From an uncultured Roseovarius sp. (lineage in GTDB: Bacteria > Pseudomonadota > Alphaproteobacteria > Rhodobacterales > Rhodobacteraceae): a stretch of DNA of 64,000 nucleotides. Of this stretch, positions 18,501 through 26,773 are shown piece by piece. The stretch covers positions 62,001 to 126,000 of the forward strand of contig CANMOU010000004.1 of NCBI GenBank assembly GCA_947499555.1. Reading direction: 5' to 3'. Both the position numbers and the translations under genes were made by a program. How positions within the stretch are numbered: the first letter of the stretch is position 1; each line of letters begins with the position of its first letter. The notes beneath the pieces are model-generated. The model was not told the DNA's origin. It ran no database searches and saw only the letters and a program-made list of their open reading frames with translations.

Positions 18501-18925
18501 CTTTGCTTTTTGAGCAGTCAACCCAGGCCCAGTTCATCAAGCCTGCGGTGATCACGCTTGTCTACGGGCTTGGCTTCGGGATGGTTCTTGTCCTGATCCT
18601 GGTCCCCGCAATCGTTGCCATGCAAAACGATGTGCAGCGCTATACCCGCTCGATGCGCCGTGGCCTGCAAACCCGAAAAGCAGGGATGCAGATCGCACTT
18701 GGCAGCGGGCTTCTGCTTTCGATTATCTGGATGGCTTTGACATTAGGCTCGACGGCCTTTAACGGAGCCCTTCCAGGGTTCCTGTCAGGCATCTCTCCTG
18801 CCGCTGACAACCCCATGCCAATCGCTTTTGTGGCCTTTCTGGTGGGTCTGAGCGTGCTTTTGGTTCTCTGCTATCTGGCCGTGGCGCTGACCCGACGTGG
18901 ACATCAGCCTGCCGGACAACCCTGA
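15530..18925 (+). CDS. RND efflux transporter, AcrB/HAE1-like
   Basis: The 1131-residue proton-driven pump has the two-fold RND layout with two clusters of membrane helices. The membrane proton-relay aspartates lie in ITLGIVVDDAIVVGEHAD, and a GIIINDSIVLVTTIDEH segment is in the second half. It is somewhat longer than typical (about 1,030-1,050), owing to a C-terminal extension with two more hydrophobic segments (about 1050-1125). It works with the adaptor just upstream. It ends 22 bases inside the convergent DsbD-like gene. Confidence 0.93.
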   Translation: MIRDLPGHAGGVISYFTRHRTAANLLMVLLIMLGLAAAPRMKAQFFPDVIVDNVTVDVIWDRASAEDMDSAVVQLLEPTLLAVEGVIESAATSREENASIVLEFEPGWDMARATSEVESAVNTVTDLPEDAEEPTVTRGVWRDRVTDVVISGPVDVTQIGQYADELVLRLYDAGVTRTTIRGIADPRTIIEVPTTNLLAFDITMAEIAAAIEEEVEADPAGDISGGDTRVRVGVEKRDAREIEGIVLRSNLDGTKLTIGDIANVREQGIDRVRSYFVDDSPAITIRVDRSAQGDAIAIQGQVEDITEAMQRTLPKGVDAQLIRTRSEAISARLQTLLDNGLTGLALVIGLLFLFLNARTAFWVAAGIPVAMLTTIALMYLGGLTINMVSLFALIITLGIVVDDAIVVGEHADARVRKFGESPVVAAERAARRMALPVFCATLTTLIAFFGLVFVGGRFGDLIYAIPFTVIAVLVASLIECFLILPNHMSHALTHAGRERWYDWPSRTVNRGFTWVRETLFRPFMSLVIAARYPVLAAIVFLLATQAALFIKGDVQWRFFNAPERGSVTGNFMMAPGATRADTLAMMQELQRAAEELGADYEARHGTNPLDFVLAEIGGNAGFGLAGADTKDPDQLGGISIELIDADLRPYSSFAFVGELQDRVNRHPLVEELSFRGWRAGPGGDALDIEFFGASADTLKAASESLKEALLRFPEVSAVQDNLAYDKREVILELTAQGQALGFTTDTLGRVIRHRLSGIEAATYPFGPRSTEIRVELPEDEITADFLEAMQIRSPSGAYVPLADIVSVQQSIGFSTIRRENGIRLVNVTGDVAEDDPARAQAVTEALRQDILPDIASRFQVEWRLGGLSEQENEFLKDTRTGLILTLAGIYLVLAWVFASWTRPIVVMAIIPFGLVGAIWGHAYWDIPFSMFSVIGLLGMVGIIINDSIVLVTTIDEHRRDRAVFPAIIEGACDRLRPVLLTTLTTVLGLTPLLFEQSTQAQFIKPAVITLVYGLGFGMVLVLILVPAIVAMQNDVQRYTRSMRRGLQTRKAGMQIALGSGLLLSIIWMALTLGSTAFNGALPGFLSGISPAADNPMPIAFVAFLVGLSVLLVLCYLAVALTRRGHQPAGQP

Positions 18926-19719
18926 ATCTCGACCGCGCGCCCCTGACCAAGCACGGTGATACGGACATCCGACCGCTTGAGCGCAAAGGATTTACCCGAC
19001 ACATGCTGCATAGAGGTCTGTGCCACGAGCTGACCACCCTTTCGCTGCGCCGTGCTTGGAGCCACCCAGATATTCGGATCACCTGCCTCAAAAACGGCAA
19101 CCTCGCGCGCGCCCTGAGACGGCATGGTGATAACCGCAGACAATTGCACGCCGTCCTGTGTAGGTGACAGGCGGCAGGCCACATGCGACACACCGGCCTC
19201 AGATGCGGAGTAAGGGAGCGACGCCAAAGCCGCCACAATCGCCGGATCTCGTTTGCCTTTGCCGCTTGGCAAATCCTGTGCAACAGACACTTTGACCGGA
19301 ATGCAGACCTCGCGGCAGACACCCAGCTCAATCTCGCCGGTCAGCGAAATCGCCTGCCCAGCCGTCTTGGGCGCAATGCGAAGCGGCAATGTGACAGGAC
19401 CATCATAGCCGATGGTCATGTAGCGTCCCTGTGGGATCTGCTTGGGCATCGGCCATTCGACTTCGACCCGCGCAAGATTGCGCGAACCGGACCAGTTGAA
19501 ACGCGGCGGAATGCCAGCATCGCCTGGCGCCCGCCAATATGTCTTCCATCCGTGACCCAACTCAAGATGCAGCGCCGCTATATGTTGGCCATCGGCCGCG
19601 CGCCAGCCGGGGATCACATGCGCTTTGACCACATCATCAAGCACAAAGCTCTGCGCAGATGACAGCGTCCCAAAGACTGCAAAGACAGCGGCGCCCAAAA
19701 ATGTCAGAATCGGTTTCAT
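18904..19719 (-). CDS. Periplasmic DsbD alpha-domain-like protein
   Basis: The 271-residue protein has a signal peptide (ILTFLGAAVFAVFGTLSSAQS) and one large domain resembling the N-terminal domain of DsbD (GWKTYWRAPGDAGIPP, then LGVCREVCIPVKV with a C-x3-C pair). It lacks the membrane and thioredoxin parts of full DsbD. It probably handles periplasmic thiol exchange with a separate CcdA-type partner not seen here. ATG 19719 gives the cleanest signal peptide; 19737 is also possible. It is divergent from yqgE. Confidence 0.82.
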   Translation of the reverse strand: MKPILTFLGAAVFAVFGTLSSAQSFVLDDVVKAHVIPGWRAADGQHIAALHLELGHGWKTYWRAPGDAGIPPRFNWSGSRNLARVEVEWPMPKQIPQGRYMTIGYDGPVTLPLRIAPKTAGQAISLTGEIELGVCREVCIPVKVSVAQDLPSGKGKRDPAIVAALASLPYSASEAGVSHVACRLSPTQDGVQLSAVITMPSQGAREVAVFEAGDPNIWVAPSTAQRKGGQLVAQTSMQHVSGKSFALKRSDVRITVLGQGRAVEIQGCPAG

Positions 19720-19854
19720 AACAGCTGAAATGCCCATCTGGCCGATAAAATCCAACTCACATTCAAGCGAGATTCTCTGCTGATGCCAAGAGAGCACGCT
19801 TGCGCCGCGCGATTGCGACGCCCATCATAGGCAGGTGAGTCTCAGAGGCCCCTT

Positions 19855-20418
19855 GTGCGCGAAATAGATCTGACCGGAAAATTACTGATCGCCATGCCCG
19901 CCATGAGCGACCCCAGATTTGCACAATCGGTAGTCTTCATGTGCGCCTATTCAGCCGAAGGCGCGATGGGCCTTATCGTCAACAAACCCGCCAATGGCCT
20001 GAGCCTGAACGATCTTCTCGATCAGCTCGACATCGCCCGAAACATGGAAACGAAGGATTTGCCCGTGCATTTCGGCGGTCCGGTTGAGAACGGACGCGGG
20101 TTTGTCCTGCATGATGGCGCACACCGCTCGTCGCTTTCGACACTCGACGTCAATGACGCTTTCGGCATGACGGCTACGCTCGATATTCTCGAAGATATCG
20201 CCAGCGGACAGGGGCCAAAACAGAGCCTGATCGCTCTTGGGTATGCAGGTTGGGGGCCAGGGCAGCTCGAATCAGAGATTTCGCAGAACGCCTGGCTGAC
20301 GGTCGAGGCGGACCCGGATCTGGTCTTTGGCCCACAGGATGACGGCAAATGGGAGGCCGCGCTGAACAAGCTTGGCGTAAGCTCGGTGACACTGTCCTCC
20401 GAGGCCGGTCACGCCTGA
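19855..20418 (+). CDS. YqgE/AlgH family protein (DUF179)
   Basis: The 187-residue protein begins with the family signature [20 protein letters not shown] and contains [12 protein letters not shown] and [15 protein letters not shown]. The start is read as GTG 19855, which keeps the conserved N-terminus; an internal ATG would cut it. The biochemical function of the family is unsettled. In alphaproteobacteria it often lies beside a DsbD-like gene, as here. Confidence 0.9.
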   Translation: MREIDLTGKLLIAMPAMSDPRFAQSVVFMCAYSAEGAMGLIVNKPANGLSLNDLLDQLDIARNMETKDLPVHFGGPVENGRGFVLHDGAHRSSLSTLDVNDAFGMTATLDILEDIASGQGPKQSLIALGYAGWGPGQLESEISQNAWLTVEADPDLVFGPQDDGKWEAALNKLGVSSVTLSSEAGHA

Positions 20419-20446
20419 AGCCCCAAGAGCTTTCGAAAAGCTTCTG

Positions 20447-20471
20447 GGAAGTCTTTTCAGAAAAGACTTCC
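20447..20471. terminator. Near-perfect 12-bp inverted repeat, probable bidirectional terminator
   Basis: GGAAGTCTTTTC (20447-20458) and GAAAAGACTTCC (20460-20471) are perfectly complementary with a one-base centre. They lie between the convergent yqgE and hydroxylase genes. A second smaller palindrome (AGCTTTCGAAAAGCT) sits just before it. Both arms carry T/A tracts, so the hairpin could stop transcription from either side. It might also be a dispersed repeat element of this genome. Confidence 0.6.
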
Positions 20472-20478
20472 GCCCAAA

Positions 20479-21468
20479 TTAGCTGTCATACATCCGTTTC
20501 TTGCGCGCTCTCGTCTCTGCCGTCGCCTCGGCACTGCCGTCGTGAAACGTGCCGAACCACCGATCCCAGGGCATTTCCTGATTGCCGTAATTGCACTCGT
20601 AATACCGGTGATGCAGTTGATGATAGAACGTGCCCAACGCCAGCCGCCGCTTATCCTTGATCAGCAAATCCTCATAACCCGTATGCGTCATCGCGGCGCC
20701 GGGTCCAAGATAGATCACGTGGAATATCAGAAGGATCGGGTCGCTCGGCACGACCCAGTGAATGCACAGCGATGAACAATAAAGCAGATGCTCAATAGGA
20801 TGCATCGAGAACCCGGACCAGGGCCCGACATTGACGTTGCGGTGATGCAGGCTGTGCACACGTTTGTAGAGCACAGGCACATGCAAGAGCCGGTGAACCC
20901 AGTAAAAATGAAACGCCGACCAGATCGGCAAAAACACCAGCGAAATGACAAACCAAACCGGATGGCTCGAGGCGGTGATCACCGGGGCATAGCCGTTGGC
21001 CATCAGCCACATGGTAATCACCGTAAACCCTGTCAGGATACCGACACCGCTGGAAAGCGACCAGAACATGTTGTCATGCACCTGATTGGCAAAGCTCCAA
21101 AGACGGTTGCCCTTTGCCTGACCGCGATGGTCAAACTTAAGCTCCTTGCCCTGACCGCGGTGAATATAGAAATACCAGTGCAAGGCACCCGCCACGATCA
21201 GCACCAGCGCAAAGATCACCGCCCAAACCTGTAAGACCCATCCCAGGGCAAACCACTCGGCTGTCTCAATCGACGGAAACACCGTGACCCAAACCAGCAC
21301 CGCGAGCAGAACCATCATCACCCGCTCGCTTAGTGTCAGCCAGTTCCGCGCGAACCATCGGATCAGGAATCCCGGCTGGGGCGGCCACCGGAAGACCGAC
21401 GGATCATGCAAAGGCAGATCGGGGTGGTAGTTCCACTCTTTCGACTGGTTCGGGCTTGTGTCGCTCAT
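20479..21468 (-). CDS. Sterol desaturase/fatty acid hydroxylase family membrane protein
   Basis: The 329-residue protein has at least four membrane helices and the di-iron histidine clusters HRLLH, HSLHHRN and HHQLHHRYYE of the fatty acid hydroxylase superfamily. It probably hydroxylates or desaturates a lipid in the inner membrane. It lies 11 bp downstream of the aldolase gene and is probably in the same transcript, divergent from the LysR gene. The substrate is not predictable. Confidence 0.88.
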   Translation of the reverse strand: MSDTSPNQSKEWNYHPDLPLHDPSVFRWPPQPGFLIRWFARNWLTLSERVMMVLLAVLVWVTVFPSIETAEWFALGWVLQVWAVIFALVLIVAGALHWYFYIHRGQGKELKFDHRGQAKGNRLWSFANQVHDNMFWSLSSGVGILTGFTVITMWLMANGYAPVITASSHPVWFVISLVFLPIWSAFHFYWVHRLLHVPVLYKRVHSLHHRNVNVGPWSGFSMHPIEHLLYCSSLCIHWVVPSDPILLIFHVIYLGPGAAMTHTGYEDLLIKDKRRLALGTFYHQLHHRYYECNYGNQEMPWDRWFGTFHDGSAEATAETRARKKRMYDS

Positions 21469-21479
21469 GTACTTCGCCC

Positions 21480-22241
21480 TCAGTTCGCGTAATCGGAACC
21501 TTCGTCATCCAGAATCGACATGAGCTCTGCCAGATGCCGCTCCGACTGTTCGGGATACTCTTCAATCTCCCGTGCGGTCTTTTCTGCAATCTCATCGCTA
21601 AGCACCCGCATCGGCTGACCGGTTTGCAGCGCGCGGATATAGGTCTCGGCGGCGCGCTCGAAATAATACATCCGGTTAAAGCAGTCCGCGACCGTGTCTC
21701 CCATCACCAGAATACCGTGATTGCCCATGATCATGACCTTCTTTGACGGGTCCTGCAGTTGCGCCGCACAGCGCTCGCCCTCGTCCTCAAAGGCCAGACC
21801 GCCGAAATCCTCGTCAATCACGTAGCGATTGAAAAATGTCGCCGTGTTCTGATCAATGGGCGGCATGTTGCTGTCGGCCAGGCTTGCCAGAACCGTGGCA
21901 TGAATGGGATGGACATGCATCAGGCACCGGTGATGCGGACAACGCCGATGCACCGAGCCATGCAGGCCCCAGGCGCTTGGGTCCGGCGCGCCCGGGCGGT
22001 TCAGAGTTTCAGGGTCATTCGCATCCAGAAGCAGCAATTCCGAGGCCTTGATCCGGCTGAAATGCGCTTGGTTAGGGTTCATCAGGAACTGCGTGCCATC
22101 CTCATTCACCGCGAGGCTGAAATGATTGGCCACAGCCTCGTGCATGTTCAGCCGTTCCGTCCATCGAAACGAAGCGGCAAGCTCTACACGTTCACGCCAA
22201 AAGGCGATGTTTGGCGTCTCATTTGACTTGGGCTGCAGCAT
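21480..22241 (-). CDS. Class II aldolase/adducin family protein
   Basis: The 253-residue protein has the class II aldolase layout. A zinc-type cluster is seen in HHRCLMHVHPIHATVLA, with MIMGNHGILVMGDTV and YYFERAAETYIRAL further on. Members are zinc-dependent aldolases, dehydratases or epimerases, so the reaction cannot be fixed. It is the first gene of a two-gene leftward operon with the lipid hydroxylase and is divergent from a LysR regulator across a 112-bp region. Confidence 0.87.
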   Translation of the reverse strand: MLQPKSNETPNIAFWRERVELAASFRWTERLNMHEAVANHFSLAVNEDGTQFLMNPNQAHFSRIKASELLLLDANDPETLNRPGAPDPSAWGLHGSVHRRCPHHRCLMHVHPIHATVLASLADSNMPPIDQNTATFFNRYVIDEDFGGLAFEDEGERCAAQLQDPSKKVMIMGNHGILVMGDTVADCFNRMYYFERAAETYIRALQTGQPMRVLSDEIAEKTAREIEEYPEQSERHLAELMSILDDEGSDYAN

Positions 22242-22262
22242 GAAACCACTCCTTTATGTGTC

Positions 22263-22334
22263 GAATCTACGTTGCCCAAGCCGCCAAAACTTTACAAACG
22301 ATAGATTCCGCGCCATTTCATTAATAAAATTAAT
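22263..22334. promoter_or_regulatory. Divergent LysR-aldolase control region with two inverted repeats
   Basis: Two dyads lie in the 112-bp gap. One is a gapped repeat, GAATCTA (22263-22269) and TAGATTC (22302-22308). The other is the tight AT-rich palindrome ATTAATAAAATTAAT (22320-22334), which contains the T-N11-A form typical of LysR-type operators. The latter is 19 bp before the LysR ATG and could mediate autoregulation, with the gapped repeat controlling the aldolase side. Assignment is inference. Confidence 0.55.
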
Positions 22335-22353
22335 ACATGGATCGTGCGTACGG

Positions 22354-23223
22354 ATGTCTGCCTCTGGTCTGCCCCCTCTGACATGGCTGCGTGCCTTTGA
22401 AGCCGCCGCACGGCACCTGTCTTTCACGCTGGCCGCGCAAGAGCTGAACCTCACCCAATCCGCCGTAAGCCAGCACGTCCGCAGCCTCGAGGCATTCTTG
22501 GGCCGGGAACTCTTCGTGCGGCGCACGCGGGCACTGCAACTGACAGAGGCTGGCGCGAATTACCTTCCGACGATCCGGGAAGCCTTTGATCTTCTGGCGC
22601 GCGGCACCCGGTCTTTTACCGGCGGAGACCCCGGTCAGACGCTTTTGGTACAATGCAACATGGCATTTTCGGTGTTCTGGCTGGCGCCGCGCCTGCGCCG
22701 CCTCTACATGGCCCATCCCTGGCTCACGCTCAACATTGCCACGGCCATCTGGGATCCCGAGCGCACGGCCCATGATGCACCGGTGGAGATCCGTTTTGGC
22801 CGCACAGGTGACATGTCACCGACAGCAGAGCCCATGCCAGCAAGCACCATGTACCCGGTCTGCACCCCAGACTATCAGGATGGGCGGTTCGATCTGGAAT
22901 CCGCACGGCTCTTTGACTGCTCCGGCATGATGGGCAACTGGGAATACTGGTGCGGCGCAACGGCGACCTCCTTTGACCCTGCCCAGACGGTCAACCTCAC
23001 CTCGACCTATGTGATCGCCATGCAAGCAGCACTTCATGGCGTGGGCATCTGCATGAGCCATGACACACTCGCCGCTGATCTTGTGGCATCGGGGGACCTC
23101 GTTCGCCCTTTTCAAGGCACCGCGAGACTGCCCGAAGGCTATTTCCTGCTCACCCCCGCCAGCCATGATCAGACACCAGCCAGCCGCGCATTCGTGGAAT
23201 GGGTTCAAAGCGAAATGGCTTAA
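22354..23223 (+). CDS. LysR family transcriptional regulator
   Basis: The 289-residue regulator has an N-terminal winged helix-turn-helix (LRAFEAAARHLSFTLAAQEL, then TQSAVSQHVRSLE) of GcvA-like type and a C-terminal co-inducer domain. ATG 22354 was chosen because it precedes the conserved helix-turn-helix by about 12 residues; longer in-frame starts run back into the divergent aldolase gene. It probably controls the aldolase-hydroxylase pair from the shared intergenic region. Confidence 0.92.
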   Translation: MSASGLPPLTWLRAFEAAARHLSFTLAAQELNLTQSAVSQHVRSLEAFLGRELFVRRTRALQLTEAGANYLPTIREAFDLLARGTRSFTGGDPGQTLLVQCNMAFSVFWLAPRLRRLYMAHPWLTLNIATAIWDPERTAHDAPVEIRFGRTGDMSPTAEPMPASTMYPVCTPDYQDGRFDLESARLFDCSGMMGNWEYWCGATATSFDPAQTVNLTSTYVIAMQAALHGVGICMSHDTLAADLVASGDLVRPFQGTARLPEGYFLLTPASHDQTPASRAFVEWVQSEMA

Positions 23224-23462
23224 GTCAGCAAAAGTGTCTAAAACGCCCGCGCCACCTTGGCCGATCGATACTTTCCTGATGCGAATAGCATTCGGAAACA
23301 CCCATAATCAGGTCCACCACCCTGACAAGAACCTCATATCTTTCAACAGCTTATGATAATTTTTTTCCTAAAGCGCAACAAATTTTACCCTTAGTTACGC
23401 CACAATTACATGTGAGATTTCCGGCAAGGAAGTGAAAGACTTCCGCGTTTGAGGACTCAGAC

Positions 23463-24590
23463 ATGCCTATCTTTTACGGCTACCAGAACGCAATTTTTGG
23501 CACGCAAAGCACAGTTAATGGTTCTGCGGTCGACTACGCTTTCGCGCCAACTCTTGGCGGCACCTGGACATGGACAGGCGACACAACAAATTTCGCAGTT
23601 CGAGAAAACGATGGCGCGACACTTTTCAACGGGGATCCGACCAACGAACAGGTCTCTGCACAAGAGCAATTTGGTGGCGTTGGGGAACAAGTTGCCGAAG
23701 TCGACGGCGTTTTTCGGCAAATAATCTGGGACTACACGTTTGAAATCACCGCGAGCGATGGCACTGTCTATAGCGTTGCCGTTATTGATGTTGATCTTAA
23801 CAATGACAACGATCTGAACGACATCGTCGGCGGCGCAAGCGAAGACGGCTATTTCCTGATTTTCCCCGATGGTGTGCCGCCACCTGGCGAAGACTACATC
23901 GTCGGCAGCATTGTCGAAAACGATGACTTTACGCCGCATCTTGGTCTGGGTGCCGAGATCGTCTGCTACGCCGCCGGCACACTGATCAGCACACCGACCG
24001 GCCCCCGCAGCGTTAAAACGCTCGAACCGGGCACCTTGGTGGATACCGCCGACCACGGTCCACAGCCCATCCGCTGGACCGGATCCCATCTTGTTGCGGC
24101 ACAGGGTAGGCTGGCCCCTATTGTCATCCGCGCCGGGGTTGTGGGGAATGACAGAGACCTCGTCGTGTCACCACAGCATCGCATACTGCTCAGCGATTGG
24201 CGCATCGAACTCAATTTCGGCACCCCAAGCGCCTTTGCCCGCGCCGTTGATCTCTTAGACGGCGAGCAGGTCTTTCGCAAAAGCGGTGGATTTATCGAAT
24301 ACCATCATTTCCTGCTCGACCGCCACGAGGTTGTCTTCGCCGAAGGCGCGCCTAGCGAGAGCCTGCTGCCCGGCGAACGGGCGCAATCCGCCCTAGGTGC
24401 AAATGCCGTCTCAGAAATAAAAACCGCACTCGCCGCCGTCGGCCAATGCTTTGAAGACTACGGTCCAACGGCGCGCCGCACACTCAAGCCATTCGAGGTT
24501 GGGCTCCTCTCGAGACAGCACCGGGTCTCTTCGCTTCAGCCAGCCATGATCAAACACCCACAAGCCGCGTATTTATGCAGTGCCTGCTAG
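23463..24590 (+). CDS. Hint-domain protein
   Basis: The 375-residue protein has an N-terminal part of about 165 residues with no clear family but with a calcium-site-like acidic run (DVDLNNDNDLND). A Hint (hedgehog/intein) domain follows from C168 (CYAAGTLISTPTGP, LEPGTLVDTADHG, VSPQHRILLSDWR, EYHHFLLDRHEVV). Such proteins are frequent in Rhodobacteraceae, often secreted, and may self-cleave at the Hint cysteine. There is no classical signal peptide. It stands alone after the LysR gene. Its biological role is unknown. Confidence 0.85.
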   Translation: MPIFYGYQNAIFGTQSTVNGSAVDYAFAPTLGGTWTWTGDTTNFAVRENDGATLFNGDPTNEQVSAQEQFGGVGEQVAEVDGVFRQIIWDYTFEITASDGTVYSVAVIDVDLNNDNDLNDIVGGASEDGYFLIFPDGVPPPGEDYIVGSIVENDDFTPHLGLGAEIVCYAAGTLISTPTGPRSVKTLEPGTLVDTADHGPQPIRWTGSHLVAAQGRLAPIVIRAGVVGNDRDLVVSPQHRILLSDWRIELNFGTPSAFARAVDLLDGEQVFRKSGGFIEYHHFLLDRHEVVFAEGAPSESLLPGERAQSALGANAVSEIKTALAAVGQCFEDYGPTARRTLKPFEVGLLSRQHRVSSLQPAMIKHPQAAYLCSAC

Positions 24591-24718
24591 CCGAACCATC
24601 ATGAATTCAATGGCGCCAGCGCTTCGCGCAATTGCTCGAAGCTTAGCACATTTGTCCCCCAGAAAGGGATATGGCGTGACCTCCAAGGCCCAATTTCGAT
24701 TTAAGCTATTGAGATTAT

Positions 24719-24795
24719 TGGTAGCGGAGGAGGGACTTGAACCCCCGACACGCGGATTATGATTCCGCTGCTCTAACCAGCTGAGCTACTCCGCC
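24719..24795 (-). tRNA. tRNA-Met (CAT), elongator type
   Basis: On the minus strand the sequence folds as a complete 77-nt tRNA including an encoded CCA end. The acceptor stem GGCGGAG pairs with CTCCGCT, the D-arm contains AGCTCAGCTGGTTAGAGC, the anticodon stem is GCGGA/TCCGC around a loop with CAT, and the T-arm contains GGTTCAAGTCC. The acceptor begins with a G-T wobble and position 1 is paired, so this is elongator rather than initiator tRNA-Met. A tRNA-Ile with modified CAT is less likely. Confidence 0.95.
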
Positions 24796-24895
24796 AAACC
24801 GAGCCGCTAGGTATGACAGCGACCCGCGCACGTCAAGGGATAAATCAGGTCGAATTGGGCTTGATGTGTGGACAATTGACGCGCAATCCTGAGCC

Positions 24896-26326
24896 ATGAG
24901 ACCGATAGATCCCACGCTCCTTGATACCTTGCGCGATGTGCTTGGGGCGGCCTACGTACTCACCGGCCCGGCTGGTGAGCCCTTTGCACGCGACTGGACT
25001 GGCGCCATCCAATCCCAACCTCTCGCCGTGCTGCGACCGGCAAACACCAAGGAGGTCTCCGAGGCGCTCAGGATCGCGCATCAATTGGAGGTGCCCGTTG
25101 TGCCCGTTTCGGGGCGCACGGGCCTTACCAAAGGCACACGGGCCGACGGGCAATTGCTGCTGTCGCTCGACCGGCTGTCGGCCATTCGCGAAATCCGACC
25201 CAAAGGGCGGATCGCGATTGTAGAGGCCGGCGTGATCCTGTCACAGCTCCACGAGGCCGTTGATGCCCATGACCTGATCTTCCCGCTCACCTTTGGCGCG
25301 CGCGGCTCGGCCATGATCGGCGGCGCCCTTTCCACCAATGCGGGCGGCTCGAATGTTGTGCGATATGGCAGCACGCGGGGCCTTTGCCTTGGTCTTGAAG
25401 TGGTGCTTGCCGATGGTCGCGTGCTTGATCTGATGAGCGCAGTGCACAAGGACAATTCGGGCTATGATCTGCGCGACCTGATGATCGGAGCGGAGGGCAC
25501 ACTTGGCATCATCACGGCTGCCGTGGTCAAACTGATGCCCAAACCCAGTGCCTATGCGTCGGCCATGCTGGCCTGCCCCTCGGTGGCCTCTGCCATCGAC
25601 ATTCTGAACACGCTTCAGGCCGAAACCGGCGGCGCGGTGGAAGCTTTCGAATATATGCCCGCCAGCTTCATCGAAGGGCATCTGAAACGCTTCCCCGAGG
25701 CCCGCGCCCCTTTTGCTGAGTTTTACGATGTGAATATCTTCGTCGAGCTTGGCGCTCTGTCGTCGCGCGAGGCCAAGCCCGGCCCGGACGGAGAGATCCC
25801 GGTGCAGGCACATCTCGAACAACTGCTGTCTGACATGCTCGAGACCGGTCAGGTCCTTGATGCCGTCATCGCCCAGAACGACGCCCAACGCACAGAGATG
25901 TGGGCACGCCGCGAGGCCGCCGCAGAACTCTCGCGCCTGCACGACCCGATTGTTGACAATGACATAGCTGTCCCCGTGGACCGAATGGAGGATTTGCTGA
26001 AACACATTGAGAACCGCATCCGGGCACTCGACCCCGGCATCAAGATGCTCAATGTCGCCCATCTTGGCGACGGCAACCTGCATTTCACAGCCTGGCCCAG
26101 CACCCAAGACACCCAAACCCATGCCGCCATCAATCGCGCGGTCGAAGAAGAGGCAATCGCCCTGGGCGGCTCCTTCTCGGCAGAACACGGCGTTGGCCTG
26201 TCAAAACTGCCCGCCATGGCGCGCCACAAGGACAAGGTCGCGCTTGACGTGATGTGGGCTATCAAAAGCGCACTGGACCCAAAGAATATCCTCAATCCCG
26301 GTAAGGTTATTCCAGAGCAGAACTGA
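24896..26326 (+). CDS. FAD-binding 2-hydroxyacid oxidoreductase (GlcD/D-lactate dehydrogenase type)
   Basis: The 476-residue flavoprotein has the FAD_binding_4 domain at about 35-215 (VPVVPVSGRTGLTKGTRADG, GALSTNAGGSNVVRYGSTRG) and the C-terminal FAD-linked oxidase domain (VAHLGDGNLHF, SAEHGVGLSKL, NILNPGKV). It would oxidise a D-2-hydroxyacid such as lactate, glycolate or 2-hydroxyglutarate and pass electrons to the respiratory chain. It stands alone, so the substrate is not fixed. Confidence 0.9.
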   Translation: MRPIDPTLLDTLRDVLGAAYVLTGPAGEPFARDWTGAIQSQPLAVLRPANTKEVSEALRIAHQLEVPVVPVSGRTGLTKGTRADGQLLLSLDRLSAIREIRPKGRIAIVEAGVILSQLHEAVDAHDLIFPLTFGARGSAMIGGALSTNAGGSNVVRYGSTRGLCLGLEVVLADGRVLDLMSAVHKDNSGYDLRDLMIGAEGTLGIITAAVVKLMPKPSAYASAMLACPSVASAIDILNTLQAETGGAVEAFEYMPASFIEGHLKRFPEARAPFAEFYDVNIFVELGALSSREAKPGPDGEIPVQAHLEQLLSDMLETGQVLDAVIAQNDAQRTEMWARREAAAELSRLHDPIVDNDIAVPVDRMEDLLKHIENRIRALDPGIKMLNVAHLGDGNLHFTAWPSTQDTQTHAAINRAVEEEAIALGGSFSAEHGVGLSKLPAMARHKDKVALDVMWAIKSALDPKNILNPGKVIPEQN

Positions 26327-26773
26327 CACCGCTGATCTCTTTGGGTTCCCCACATCTGGTACAAATTTGGTTTCAAAACTGGATTAGCTCCAGCGATATG
26401 CACAATATTTAAGCATTTTTTGGATCATTTTTGGTTCATCACTTTGCATCGCCAGGATTTTCTTTTCAGGCGCAAAATATTCCCCAGGTGGGAGAAATCC
26501 CTCTTCCAAAGACTGGGGCATTCCTAAGGTCACTTGTCTTGTGTTTTGAAAACTCGCCTAAAAACATTGTGTTAGCACAGCTGCATTCGGACGGTGCGTC
26601 GATCGACCCTGTGGGACCAGCTTTGCAATTCCGCACCAGTCAAGAAAAGAGCGTGCCCAAAAGGTTAAAAAAAATTCTTGGCGGATGCGCATTCACAAGT
26701 TTGAGTAAGGGCGTCACCGGAATCGAGGCGTGTGGGACTGCGCCGTCCGGACAACACGGAGGGAATAAAAAAA
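26327..26773 (+). promoter_or_regulatory. 447-bp amt upstream region
   Basis: No gene is supported here. The first half is A/T-rich for this genome. The proximal half carries the sigma-54-type promoter at 26612-26627 and, just before it, an imperfect NtrC-type dyad TGCAT-N7-GTGCG at 26582-26598. A further short palindrome TGTGTTAGCACA lies at about 26568-26579. A ribosome-binding site GGAGGGA (26758-26764) precedes amt. The length suits a nitrogen-controlled promoter with upstream activator sites. Confidence 0.55.
26612..26627 (+). promoter_or_regulatory. Sigma-54 (RpoN) type promoter of amt
   Basis: TGGGAC (26612-26617), 5 bases, then TTGCA (26623-26627) matches the -24/-12 consensus TGGCAC-N5-TTGCA with one mismatch and correct GG to GC spacing. 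Transcription would start near 26638, about 135 bases before the amt ATG. Ammonium transporter genes are commonly RpoN/NtrC-controlled, so position and sequence agree. Confidence 0.7.
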
